The notes under the pieces are model-generated. The model ran no database searches, was not told the DNA's origin, and worked only from the letters and a program-made list of their open reading frames with translations. The position numbers were made by a program, and so were the translations under genes. Shown here in pieces: positions 1-5,806 of a DNA stretch of 6,861 nt (position 1 is the stretch's first letter; every line of letters starts with the position of its first letter). This stretch comes from Bdellovibrionales bacterium (GTDB taxonomy: Bacteria; Bdellovibrionota; Bacteriovoracia; Bacteriovoracales; Bacteriovoracaceae): contig DAOVTR010000087.1 of NCBI GenBank assembly GCA_030633015.1, positions 1 through 6,861 of the forward strand, in the 5' to 3' direction.

Positions 1-144
1 GATAAAGGTAGAGTGTTTTTTGATAGTTCTGGTAATTGGTTGTCAAGAGATGAGCTGCTTAATCATGATGTTATAAATGAAAGGATAGTTCGTTTAAAGT
101 CATTTCTTAGAGATAATAATGTGGAATATAGTCCTAATATATAA
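1..144 (+). CDS. C-terminal end of an unidentified protein (partial)
   Basis: An open frame runs from the window edge to a TAA at 142-144 and gives the last 47 residues of a protein, starting DKGRVFFDSSGNWLSRDELL and ending NVEYSPNI. It is hydrophilic and mixed in charge, with no membrane segment and a probable amphipathic helix (NERIVRLKSFLRDN). No family is recognisable from this tail, so no function is offered. The inverted repeat at 194-230, about 50 bp after the stop, would serve as its terminator. It is accepted as coding because the frame is open to the edge, codon use looks normal, and it stops just before a convergent operon end. Confidence 0.6.
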   Translation, partial: DKGRVFFDSSGNWLSRDELLNHDVINERIVRLKSFLRDNNVEYSPNI

Positions 145-193
145 CTGTCTTCTGTGTACCTTGTTCAATAGTTAATAAAATAGACAAGTTGTT

Positions 194-230
194 AAATTGT
201 TTGGGAATATTAAATACTCCCAAACAATTT
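194..230. terminator. Bidirectional intrinsic-terminator-like hairpin between convergent genes
   Basis: A perfect 13-bp inverted repeat has arms at 194-206 (AAATTGTTTGGGA) and 218-230 (TCCCAAACAATTT) around an 11-nt loop. The stem can extend by about three weaker pairs at its base. It lies between the end of the plus-strand gene (stop at 144) and the end of the minus-strand NOR operon (stop at 239), as expected for a shared terminator. The U-tract is short on both sides and is mostly the AAATTG/CAATTT base of the stem, so efficiency in either direction is uncertain. Confidence 0.75.
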
Positions 231-238
231 GATTGAAA

Positions 239-406
239 CTATTTTTTTTCTTTAATTTTCTCTTTTGCAATTCTACTTACTGCAAAGAAAAAGCCGATTA
301 TCACAGTAATGATTGTACCGATAAGGAAAAAATCATTATCTTTAATGGTAAAAAGTGCAGCAACTCCAGCTGCAATCAATAAAACTATAATTATTAAAAA
401 TTGCAT
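239..406 (-). CDS. 55-residue two-helix membrane protein, third gene of the NOR-like operon
   Basis: The ATG at 406-404 overlaps the TAA of the catalytic-subunit gene by one base (TAATG). It is preceded by a strong SD, AGGAGG at 416-411, lying inside the end of that gene, so the small frame is very likely translated and coupled. The product is 55 aa: MQFLIIIVLLIAAGVAALF (helix 1, about residues 2-19), a short polar turn IKDND, FFLIGTIITVIIGFFFAV (helix 2, about 26-43), then a basic tail ending KEKIKEKK that should lie in the cytoplasm. Both termini would then be cytoplasmic. Small one- or two-helix subunits are common in heme-copper oxidases, so an extra subunit or assembly factor of the enzyme encoded just upstream is the simplest inference. 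I do not recognise a named family. It is followed by the hairpin at 194-230. Confidence 0.8.
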   Translation of the reverse strand: MQFLIIIVLLIAAGVAALFTIKDNDFFLIGTIITVIIGFFFAVSRIAKEKIKEKK

Positions 407-2034
407 TACGCCTCCTTTTCAGTAGGAACACAGTCAAAAACATCTGTTGTTGCTGGTTTGTAGATTCCAATAAGACCATTAACTCCGATACTCATTACAA
501 TATTAAATAGGAAAATCGCAAAGGCGACAATGAGCATTGCGCCACAAATCCCTGCAAGAATCATATAAGTAGTATATTCTCCATTGTAATAAATTGTTCG
601 TCTTAGCATGCCATCCATTCCGGCCATTCCCATGAATGCGCCCATTCCAATACCTCCAAGAAGGTGCAACCAGAAGTGAGCATTTGCAAGTTTTTGGCTA
701 TAGAGCTTTACTCCGTTTGTAAGAATTGGAAAAAGAATATAGATCGCACTGTAAAGAGTCATGGTTAGACCAATCAAAATTGCTACGTGAACATGATTTC
801 CAATAATCCATTGAGTGTTATGAAGGATTCTATTCATTCCAAGGTCAGCTTGAATAATTCCAGCTGGAACAGCTAACATAAATCCAAGAAGTCCTCCTAG
901 CAGAAATTTTAACTCATTTGTCATTTTAAGGGGACGGGCCTTATAAAGTGTTACAAGCACGACATAAATGGCAATTCCTTGAGTGATTAACTCAAAAGCT
1001 GTAACTACTTCACCAGAGAGAACTTTTAACATATTTGATTGTCCTTGGTCAGACATTAGATGATGTGACCAGACAGTCCAAGATACTACCATCTCTACAA
1101 ATAGTGCTGCCCTTGCAATATTTTGCATAAAGAGCTTTTTTCCTGAAATCATCATTGCGAGTAGGTACCAAGTTCCAGCTACAAAAATTAGTACTAGGCC
1201 ATCAGCAACAAGGTCGAGTCCCCACCAAAATATATTTTTATATAAAAGGGCATCTACCCAAGTGTTTTCTAGTTGGAAACCAAAGAGAGAACCAAAGAGA
1301 TATATTAAAATTAAAACTCCAGCAGACATAATTACAACTGCATTTATCCCAACATCGATTGTTCCTCTGGCAATTGCCGCAACTGGAAGGTCAACCAGAT
1401 GTTCTGTCTTTTTTCTTTTAAAGAAGTTTGTAAGGCCGGTAAGACCAATTGCCGATTTGAAAAGTTCCATGGATGGCTGCTTGTCCCAACCTGGAGGCGT
1501 GTAAACAATTGTCTTAAAAAGATTATAGGTATAAAGGAATGTACCAACCATTATTAGTGCAACTCCAACAATATAAATTATTCCGCCTAGAATAGTGAAC
1601 TGTTCAAAGTCTGCAGGAAGTGGCCAATATAATGTGTATAAAGGCGCGTAGCTAAAAAGAAATCCTGCTAACCACATAATAAAAGTTCCGAGGGCAATGG
1701 TAATCCAAGAGAGATTGGCAAGCAGTAAGCTAAATATTGGTTTTTTCATTAGAAATGGTGTTAAAAATAAAAAAGCACCAAAAACAATCATGTATGATGA
1801 TCCAAAAATACCAACCATTGGATGAACAGTCATAATTGAAAAGAAATGAGTAGAGTCAATAAAAGGTAGAGGTGTAATTTCATACATTCTCATTATCATT
1901 CCTTCCACTGCGGCAAGACCATAATATAAAATTCCAAAGACAACAAATCGCATTGCAATCTTTTGCATGGGAGTCATTTTTTCGTGATTAAGACCACCTT
2001 CATGACCTTTGATTAATGTGTTAAGTAAACTCAT
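406..2034 (-). CDS. Heme-copper oxidase superfamily catalytic subunit, probable atypical nitric oxide reductase
   Basis: This is a polytopic subunit I of 542 aa with about 12 hydrophobic helices. The ligands seen, in order, are: low-spin heme His71 (TVHPMVGIF, helix II); helix VI FWWGLDLVADG; the His324-His325 pair (VWSHHLMSD, helix VII); and His414 with His416 (GNHVHVA, helix X), the high- and low-spin heme ligands. An Arg pair, R478-R479 (GMLRR), matches the heme-propionate RR of oxidases. In helix VI, aligning with FWWTGHPIVY of B-type oxidases or HLWVEG of NorB, the metal-ligand His becomes Asp274. The Tyr (oxidases) or Glu (NorB) becomes Asp278. Loss of the cross-linked Tyr argues against O2 reduction and for NO reduction (2 NO to N2O). 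An Asp ligand fits my recollection of the minor 'gNOR' group, which I cannot verify here. The start at 2034 is chosen over an in-frame ATG at 2079 because of the SD at 2050-2043 and a 2-bp gap from the upstream stop. NO reductase activity is inferred; membership of the superfamily is certain. Confidence 0.9.
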   Translation of the reverse strand: MSLLNTLIKGHEGGLNHEKMTPMQKIAMRFVVFGILYYGLAAVEGMIMRMYEITPLPFIDSTHFFSIMTVHPMVGIFGSSYMIVFGAFLFLTPFLMKKPIFSLLLANLSWITIALGTFIMWLAGFLFSYAPLYTLYWPLPADFEQFTILGGIIYIVGVALIMVGTFLYTYNLFKTIVYTPPGWDKQPSMELFKSAIGLTGLTNFFKRKKTEHLVDLPVAAIARGTIDVGINAVVIMSAGVLILIYLFGSLFGFQLENTWVDALLYKNIFWWGLDLVADGLVLIFVAGTWYLLAMMISGKKLFMQNIARAALFVEMVVSWTVWSHHLMSDQGQSNMLKVLSGEVVTAFELITQGIAIYVVLVTLYKARPLKMTNELKFLLGGLLGFMLAVPAGIIQADLGMNRILHNTQWIIGNHVHVAILIGLTMTLYSAIYILFPILTNGVKLYSQKLANAHFWLHLLGGIGMGAFMGMAGMDGMLRRTIYYNGEYTTYMILAGICGAMLIVAFAIFLFNIVMSIGVNGLIGIYKPATTDVFDCVPTEKEA

Positions 2035-2036
2035 TA

Positions 2037-2627
2037 CTATTTCCCCCCTTCTAAAGCATGAACATCGTTCTCTGTACATCCTGAGACAATCAACATATCC
2101 CTTTCAACCATATTGTGACCCTTAGGTCCTGAATACTCCGTTGAACGAATATGATAAGTTCCATTTTTACTGAATCTCCACATTAGATCATTTCTACTTT
2201 GAGGAACAACTTGCATTTGAGCAACCATACTTTGATTGTTTCTAAAAATACCAAAACCATAAGTAACATCTTTTGAATGAGCATTAAATACGACGTAGGT
2301 GTTACAATCAACTCGCATGGGTCTTTCAGAAAAAGTCATTTTATGTTTTTCATAAATAATTTCAAAAGTTTTGCTTGGTGTAATATTAGCTCTATTTAAG
2401 TCAGTTGAAACCCACGGGACTGAATTATAGGTTAGAAAATGCAGTCCTGTTCCTAGAATTGCTAAAATAGCAACATAACTCCAAAAAACTACTGGTTTCG
2501 CAAAAGGTTCACTCTCTTTAGATTTGGTAATTAAAAATGCATACCATGCCATTATTGAAATCGCTATCCATGCATATATGGTATAGACAATCTTAACTGT
2601 CATGAGTACATCAGTTGAGTCGGTCAC
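2037..2627 (-). CDS. Cupredoxin-type subunit II of the heme-copper enzyme, CuA site lost
   Basis: This 196-aa protein has the plan of oxidase subunit II: two membrane helices (about residues 10-33 and 47-66), then a periplasmic cupredoxin-like domain. DVTYGF (120-125) matches the oxidase DVxHSF segment and STEYSGPKGHNM (162-173) matches CxExCxxxHxxM. At the CuA positions the first His is Tyr123 and the two Cys are Ser162 and Ser166. Glu164 and His171 remain, and a Met sits at 173, one place early. The binuclear CuA centre therefore should not form, so cytochrome c is not expected to deliver electrons through CuA. Quinol or another donor may be used, as in subunit II of quinol oxidases; this is inference. 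The two remaining Cys (108 and 184) do not match CuA spacing and could form a disulfide. There is no CXXCH heme-c motif, so it is not NorC. The start is GTG at 2627, chosen for SD AAGGAG at 2638-2633; the internal ATG at 2603 has no SD. It is the first gene of the operon. Confidence 0.85.
   Translation of the reverse strand: MTDSTDVLMTVKIVYTIYAWIAISIMAWYAFLITKSKESEPFAKPVVFWSYVAILAILGTGLHFLTYNSVPWVSTDLNRANITPSKTFEIIYEKHKMTFSERPMRVDCNTYVVFNAHSKDVTYGFGIFRNNQSMVAQMQVVPQSRNDLMWRFSKNGTYHIRSTEYSGPKGHNMVERDMLIVSGCTENDVHALEGGK
2043..2050 (-). promoter_or_regulatory. Ribosome binding site deciding the start of the catalytic subunit
   Basis: AAGGGGGG on the minus strand lies 8 nt upstream of the ATG at 2034. 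It is formed by the last codons of the upstream subunit II gene (…E-G-G-K-stop). No comparable site precedes the in-frame ATG at 2079, which would also overlap the upstream gene by 43 nt. The arrangement implies translational coupling of the two subunits. Confidence 0.75.
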
Positions 2628-2648
2628 GTTTTCTCCTTATGTTTAAAC

Positions 2649-2656
2649 TTTATATA
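2649..2656 (-). promoter_or_regulatory. Possible -10 element for the NOR-like operon
   Basis: On the minus strand TATATAAA spans 2656-2649, offering TATAAA (5 of 6 matches to TATAAT) or TATATA as the -10. Transcription would start near 2642-2645, about 15-18 nt before the GTG. Only a poor -35 (TTATGT, 16 bp upstream of TATATA) is visible, which would be compatible with an activator-dependent promoter. Confidence 0.35.
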
Positions 2657-2676
2657 AGTAAAATTAAAACAAACAT

Positions 2677-2696
2677 AACCATAGTTGGCTATAGTT
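2677..2696 (-). promoter_or_regulatory. 20-bp dyad upstream of the NOR-like operon: operator or terminator of the preceding gene
   Basis: The sequence has the symmetry AACnATAG-N4-CTATnGTT. Its centre (2686.5) lies about 42-45 bp upstream of the start predicted from the -10 at 2649-2656. That is close to where CRP/FNR-type activators bind at class II promoters. The half-site is not the FNR TTGAT consensus. The alternative is that the dyad is the terminator of the 2716-3825 gene, whose stop lies 19 bp before it. In minus-strand RNA the one asymmetric position pairs as U·G, giving an 8-bp stem with a CCAA loop followed by a T-rich stretch. The sequence alone does not decide between these. Confidence 0.45.
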
Positions 2697-2715
2697 TTTT
2701 ATGGTAATTTAGTTT

Positions 2716-3825
2716 TTAAAAATTAGAAAAAAGATTAATTTTTCTGTTTAAAAGTTCATTTATTTGATAGGTGTTTTTGCTACCATATTCAATGCCAGTA
2801 TAGTTTGACTTTAAAGTTTCCATTAACTCCCATCTGGTAAAGAAAAAGCCTTTAACCTTTTTATATAATTTGACTATTGATTTTCCTGTGAGAGTCTCAT
2901 AATCATGAAAGATTTCACCATCGGGAGTCATAAATTCGAGGTTCATAAACTCTTCAGCTGGTGCCCATGCTGTAATTTCAATTTTATGAGTTTTATTTTT
3001 TCCCATCATCTCCCATTTTCCAAAATTAATATCAATTTTAACTTTATGAAATTCATTAGGCCTGACGAAGTATTCTTGACCTTTATGCGTTAGTCCAATG
3101 GCCACACCTTTCATAATTTTAAATTTTTTCCAAAAAATTGGCTTTCCTCCACCAACGGCCAATGCAGTATTAGGGTGATTTTCAAACTGATTAGAAACAA
3201 TCCATGCCCACCAATCAGGAAAGGAGTATCCCCAGTTTCGATCTTGATAGCAGGGGGCATTTTCAAAAGTTCGAGTCTTGTTTTGACTGGTAATTGTTCC
3301 GCTGCATCTAGCATCTGCTTGGGCTGGATACCACTCTATATTGGTAATCTGCTTGCCAGTGGCCCAGCTAGTGGCATTAAAGGTCCATTTATGTTGTATA
3401 TCGATATCCCAACTTGCAAAATTATTATCTTCTTGGGCCATGCCTTTTATATTAATGTCCGTAGCAATATTGTCTGCAACGTTTACATAAACCTGATCAT
3501 AGCTTGCTTCAAACTGGCTTACTGGAAATTTTTGATCAATAATTATCCTGTTTTTAAAGTCTCCAAAACCAACATAGGATCTTGATGCTATATTGCCCTG
3601 GGCAGAGTCCCATGGATTTACTACGCCATAAACAAAGCAGTAAGATTCACCAGTTTCAGGTAAGACAACTTTATAATACCACCACTCATACCAAGGATTA
3701 CTACCTTGAGTCTTAACTCCTCTTTCAAAATTCTTCCTATCCCATCTATAAGTGTTGAATGGATCAGTTGCAAACACCTGTATACTAAATATTAAAATTG
3801 CAATAAAAGTTAAAAGACGAGTCAT
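2716..3825 (-). CDS. Secreted tocopherol-cyclase-like (lipocalin-fold family) protein
   Basis: This 369-aa protein carries a Sec signal peptide (MTRLLTFIAILIFSIQVFA, cleavage probably after Ala19) and no lipobox, so it is likely periplasmic or secreted. The body resembles the tocopherol cyclase family related to plant VTE1. Aromatic-rich landmarks are EWWYYK (47-52) followed by GESYCFVYGVVNPW, then YQDRNWG (193-199) followed by SFPDWWAWIVSNQFE, and ALAVGGG (221-227). Cys174 and Cys192 could form a disulfide. In plants the enzyme closes the chromanol ring of tocopherols, but bacterial homologues occur without any tocopherol pathway, so the substrate here is unknown and activity is not claimed. 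The ATG at 3825 is chosen because AGGAG lies 6 nt upstream and the signal peptide begins there. Upstream in-frame starts at 3903 and 3873 would fall within or before the likely promoter. It has its own promoter and probably is not part of the downstream operon. Confidence 0.8.
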   Translation of the reverse strand: MTRLLTFIAILIFSIQVFATDPFNTYRWDRKNFERGVKTQGSNPWYEWWYYKVVLPETGESYCFVYGVVNPWDSAQGNIASRSYVGFGDFKNRIIIDQKFPVSQFEASYDQVYVNVADNIATDINIKGMAQEDNNFASWDIDIQHKWTFNATSWATGKQITNIEWYPAQADARCSGTITSQNKTRTFENAPCYQDRNWGYSFPDWWAWIVSNQFENHPNTALAVGGGKPIFWKKFKIMKGVAIGLTHKGQEYFVRPNEFHKVKIDINFGKWEMMGKNKTHKIEITAWAPAEEFMNLEFMTPDGEIFHDYETLTGKSIVKLYKKVKGFFFTRWELMETLKSNYTGIEYGSKNTYQINELLNRKINLFSNF

Positions 3826-3864
3826 GTAATCTCCTAGTGTTTTGGTCGGGAAATATAGTTTAAA

Positions 3865-3893
3865 ATTTTCCATAAATTTAGGTAATATGTCAA
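3865..3893 (-). promoter_or_regulatory. Sigma70-type promoter for the tocopherol-cyclase-like gene
   Basis: A perfect TTGACA -35 (3893-3888, minus strand) is followed after 17 bp by GAAAAT (3870-3865, 4 of 6 matches to TATAAT). Predicted transcription starts near 3859, giving a leader of about 33 nt with the SD before the ATG at 3825. This supports 3825 rather than 3903 as the start codon. Confidence 0.5.
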
Positions 3894-4007
3894 AATAAAT
3901 CATTTTTAATTTATACTATGATTTAAGGCACATAGGTCGTTAACGGGGATATTCTTTACCATATTTTATTAGCTTTACTTTCAAACGAAATCTCTTAAAA
4001 TTTTATC

Positions 4008-4670
4008 ATGGATATATCATTAGAAAATAAACAGATTGTTTTAATAGAGGATTCTAAGACTTTTCAAAGAGTTATTGGAAATTTATTGGTTGATAACAAG
4101 TGCGTCGTTTATGTGGCCGAAACAGCCGAAGAGGGACTTGAGTTAATTAAAAAAGAGGTTCCAGATTGCATCCTAACAGACAATAATCTTCCTGGCATGA
4201 ATGGGGACGAGCTTTGTAAAATTGTAAAAAGTGATGATAAACTTCAGCATATCCCCATTGTAATGCTAACTTCTAGTGAAAAAAGTGAGGATTTGATTAA
4301 GGCCGTTGCTGCTGGAGCAGACGATTATTTATTCAAGAGTTCTAATCTGGAAGTAATTTTAATAAAATTAAAATCAATGCTTAGATTAAAATTTTTATAT
4401 GATGAAGTTATTGCCTTAAAACAGTCCGATGCCATTAAGTCACTGATTGTTACTCTTAGCCATGAGTTTAATAATACTTTAACCATAATTAAAGGTAACT
4501 TGAAAATAATCAAGAAAAAAGAAAACAGTGATCCTAATCAAAATAGATATATTCATCTTGAAAAATCATTAGATCGATTAGCGGATCTAATAAAAAAAGT
4601 TCAAGATTTAGATACTGTCACTATCGAAGAGTATATTGATGGTAAGGATAAGATGGTTAAGCTTGATTAA
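4008..4670 (+). CDS. Receiver-domain protein with a C-terminal histidine-phosphotransfer (HisKA-like) helix and no ATPase domain
   Basis: This 220-aa protein begins with a response-regulator receiver domain (about residues 8-127). Visible residues are acidic E14-D15, phospho-acceptor D58 (TDNNLPGMNG), T88 (VMLTSS) and K110 (DDYLFKSS), which is the full catalytic set. A linker helix (about 128-148) leads to SHEFNNTLTIIKGNL (151-165), an H-box of the HD/EFNN type found in the dimerisation domains of histidine kinases, with His152 as the phospho-acceptor candidate. A second helix follows (about 178-202). The protein then stops with no N, G1 or G2 boxes, so it cannot bind ATP as a kinase. It may relay phosphate between a partner kinase and regulator, or dimerise with one; this is inference. 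No DNA-binding domain is present. The ATG at 4008 has no clear SD, but it gives the usual spacing to the IEDS motif. No HATPase fragment follows on this strand. Confidence 0.85.
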   Translation: MDISLENKQIVLIEDSKTFQRVIGNLLVDNKCVVYVAETAEEGLELIKKEVPDCILTDNNLPGMNGDELCKIVKSDDKLQHIPIVMLTSSEKSEDLIKAVAAGADDYLFKSSNLEVILIKLKSMLRLKFLYDEVIALKQSDAIKSLIVTLSHEFNNTLTIIKGNLKIIKKKENSDPNQNRYIHLEKSLDRLADLIKKVQDLDTVTIEEYIDGKDKMVKLD

Positions 4671-5656
4671 TCTTTTAATTCTAATTCATGAATAAAATCT
4701 TCTAGTAGTTCATATAGTTTATGACCCAAGTGGACGGATACAACAGATCCTCCTGAAACAGATGCGATGGGTATGCCGTAAAAAAATGCTCTGTTCATAG
4801 TCCCTTTGAATTGAGTTTTATTGAAATCATTATTAAATTTAGTTCCATAGTGGGTTTTAATTACACCTCTTTGTGTTTTAAATAGTTGTTCAAAAGCATC
4901 TTTGCTTAATTTTGGATCTTTTTCTCTAAATTTAGAAATATTTTTAATTTTTGAAATTCTAAGAGCACGGCAATTAATTTGAGAACAGTTATTTGAAAAG
5001 AAATTATATGGAACTTGTTCTTTGTTTACCTTTTCAAGATATTTAATCATTACTGCTCTTTCATGTGGAGAAGTTTCTAAAACCATTCCGTAAATTTTAT
5101 GATCTTTTTTTGTTTTTAAAATAAAATCATCTAAGGATTCAATAATGAATCCCTTTGTTCCTGTTTGGGTGTAGACTTTGTCGTTAACTCTAATTGCAAC
5201 GTGTCCGACTTGATTAAAAAATTTAGGAAGTGGGTCTACTTGTACATTTGGTACATATAAAAATTCGATTGAGTTTTTGGCTATTTCATCTATATATTCT
5301 TCAAGTAGTTCATTAGTAATCTTAACAAAGCCATTATTGTCAATTTTTAGATTGTGATTGTTTATAAAGTCGTTAGCTATCATTTTTTTATTTGTAATTT
5401 GCTTGTTGTAAGATGAAAGCTCCAGCATATTAATCTTTTGAGTATTTTTTATTTTTGTTTTTAAATTGCGGTATTGCTCTATAGTTAGCTGAGATCTTAA
5501 AATTTGCTTGTCTTCACTTTTTGTTAAAGTGATACCTTGATGTTGTAATTTAATTAATTCATCTAAAGATTTTTTTAAGCATACGTCAGGTTGCGCATAT
5601 AGAACATATACGGGTAATAGAGCGAAAAATATTATAAATAATTTAAACACATTCAA
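4667..5656 (-). CDS. Secreted protein with a permuted papain-like fold (LRAT/YiiX/DUF4105-like), putative cysteine hydrolase
   Basis: This 329-aa protein has a signal peptide (hydrophobic FKLFIIFFALLPVYVLYA, cleavage before QPD). About 110 residues of polar, helical, Lys/Asn-rich sequence follow. Then comes a domain with the order His before Cys: GHVAIRVNDKVYTQTG (His152) and, about 70 residues later, YNFFSNNCSQ (Cys224). In circularly permuted members of the NlpC/P60-papain superfamily, His precedes the nucleophilic Cys in just such 'GHvxI…YN…NNC' contexts. They act on peptides, amides or lipid esters, and the substrate here is unknown. The N-terminal half is not recognised. The C-terminal end has a short Gly/Ser/Val-rich stretch. 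Start: a TTG at 5656 lies 8 nt after GAGG (5668-5665); the in-frame TTG at 5662 would be only 2 nt from it. The stop codon overlaps that of the converging gene. The family call is moderate; secretion is well supported. Confidence 0.65.
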   Translation of the reverse strand: MNVFKLFIIFFALLPVYVLYAQPDVCLKKSLDELIKLQHQGITLTKSEDKQILRSQLTIEQYRNLKTKIKNTQKINMLELSSYNKQITNKKMIANDFINNHNLKIDNNGFVKITNELLEEYIDEIAKNSIEFLYVPNVQVDPLPKFFNQVGHVAIRVNDKVYTQTGTKGFIIESLDDFILKTKKDHKIYGMVLETSPHERAVMIKYLEKVNKEQVPYNFFSNNCSQINCRALRISKIKNISKFREKDPKLSKDAFEQLFKTQRGVIKTHYGTKFNNDFNKTQFKGTMNRAFFYGIPIASVSGGSVVSVHLGHKLYELLEDFIHELELKD

Positions 5657-5682
5657 TACCAATTCCTCAGATACTTTTCGGC

Positions 5683-5711
5683 ATTTTATTGTAAATATTT
5701 ATAATTGTTTA
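5683..5711 (-). promoter_or_regulatory. Possible promoter of the secreted papain-fold gene
   Basis: On the minus strand TAAACA (5711-5706, 4 of 6 matches to TTGACA) is followed after 17 bp by TAAAAT (5688-5683, 5 of 6 matches to TATAAT). The transcript would start near 5677, a few bases before the GAGG ribosome site at 5668-5665. The surrounding DNA is very AT-rich, so chance matches are easy. Confidence 0.35.
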
Positions 5712-5806
5712 TTATCTAAGTGCCTGAAATCTGTTGTTTTTTTACTTGTGTTATGGTGCTTGAAATGAAATTATATTTAATTCATTAATTAATTTATAGG
5801 TAAAAT

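Noticed and set aside
2035..2079. N-terminal extension of the catalytic subunit from an in-frame ATG at 2079 (15 extra residues, Cys/Arg-rich).
   Set aside because: It would overlap the upstream gene by 43 nt and lacks an SD, while the ATG at 2034 has a G-rich SD at ideal spacing. The extension is just upstream coding DNA read in another frame, so its two Cys are not a metal motif.
2037..2627. Reading this gene as NorC, the cytochrome c subunit of cNOR.
   Set aside because: There is no CXXCH heme-c motif. Two N-terminal helices and the STEYSG…H segment match a cupredoxin subunit II.
2725..2745. Inverted repeat AGAAAAA…TTTTTCT at the end of the tocopherol-cyclase-like gene as a terminator.
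   Set aside because: The stem is nearly all A-T, lies inside the coding region, and is expected by chance in such AT-rich sequence.
3175..3585. Plus-strand open frame of 136 codons opposite the tocopherol-cyclase-like gene.
   Set aside because: It lies wholly antisense to a well-supported gene, has no SD, and its translation looks like reverse-complement coding. The other short antisense frames at 1262-1504, 1344-1547, 2905-3093 and 4325-4513 were dismissed for the same reasons.
3826..3903. Extension of the tocopherol-cyclase-like protein from an ATG at 3903 or 3873.
   Set aside because: The extension would place a signal peptide internally, has no SD, and overlaps the TTGACA-17-GAAAAT promoter. 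The ATG at 3825 has AGGAG and begins the signal peptide.
3826..4007. Promoter for the receiver-domain gene, for example TATACT at 3912-3917, and the CGTTAACG palindrome at 3938-3945.
   Set aside because: No convincing -35 accompanies TATACT. The 8-bp palindrome does not extend and has no known match, so neither is strong enough to annotate.
5712..5806. Promoter for the membrane-protein gene, for example TTGAAA at 5760-5765 with an ATTAAT 18 bp on.
   Set aside because: The region is so AT-rich that several equally weak pairs exist; none stands out.
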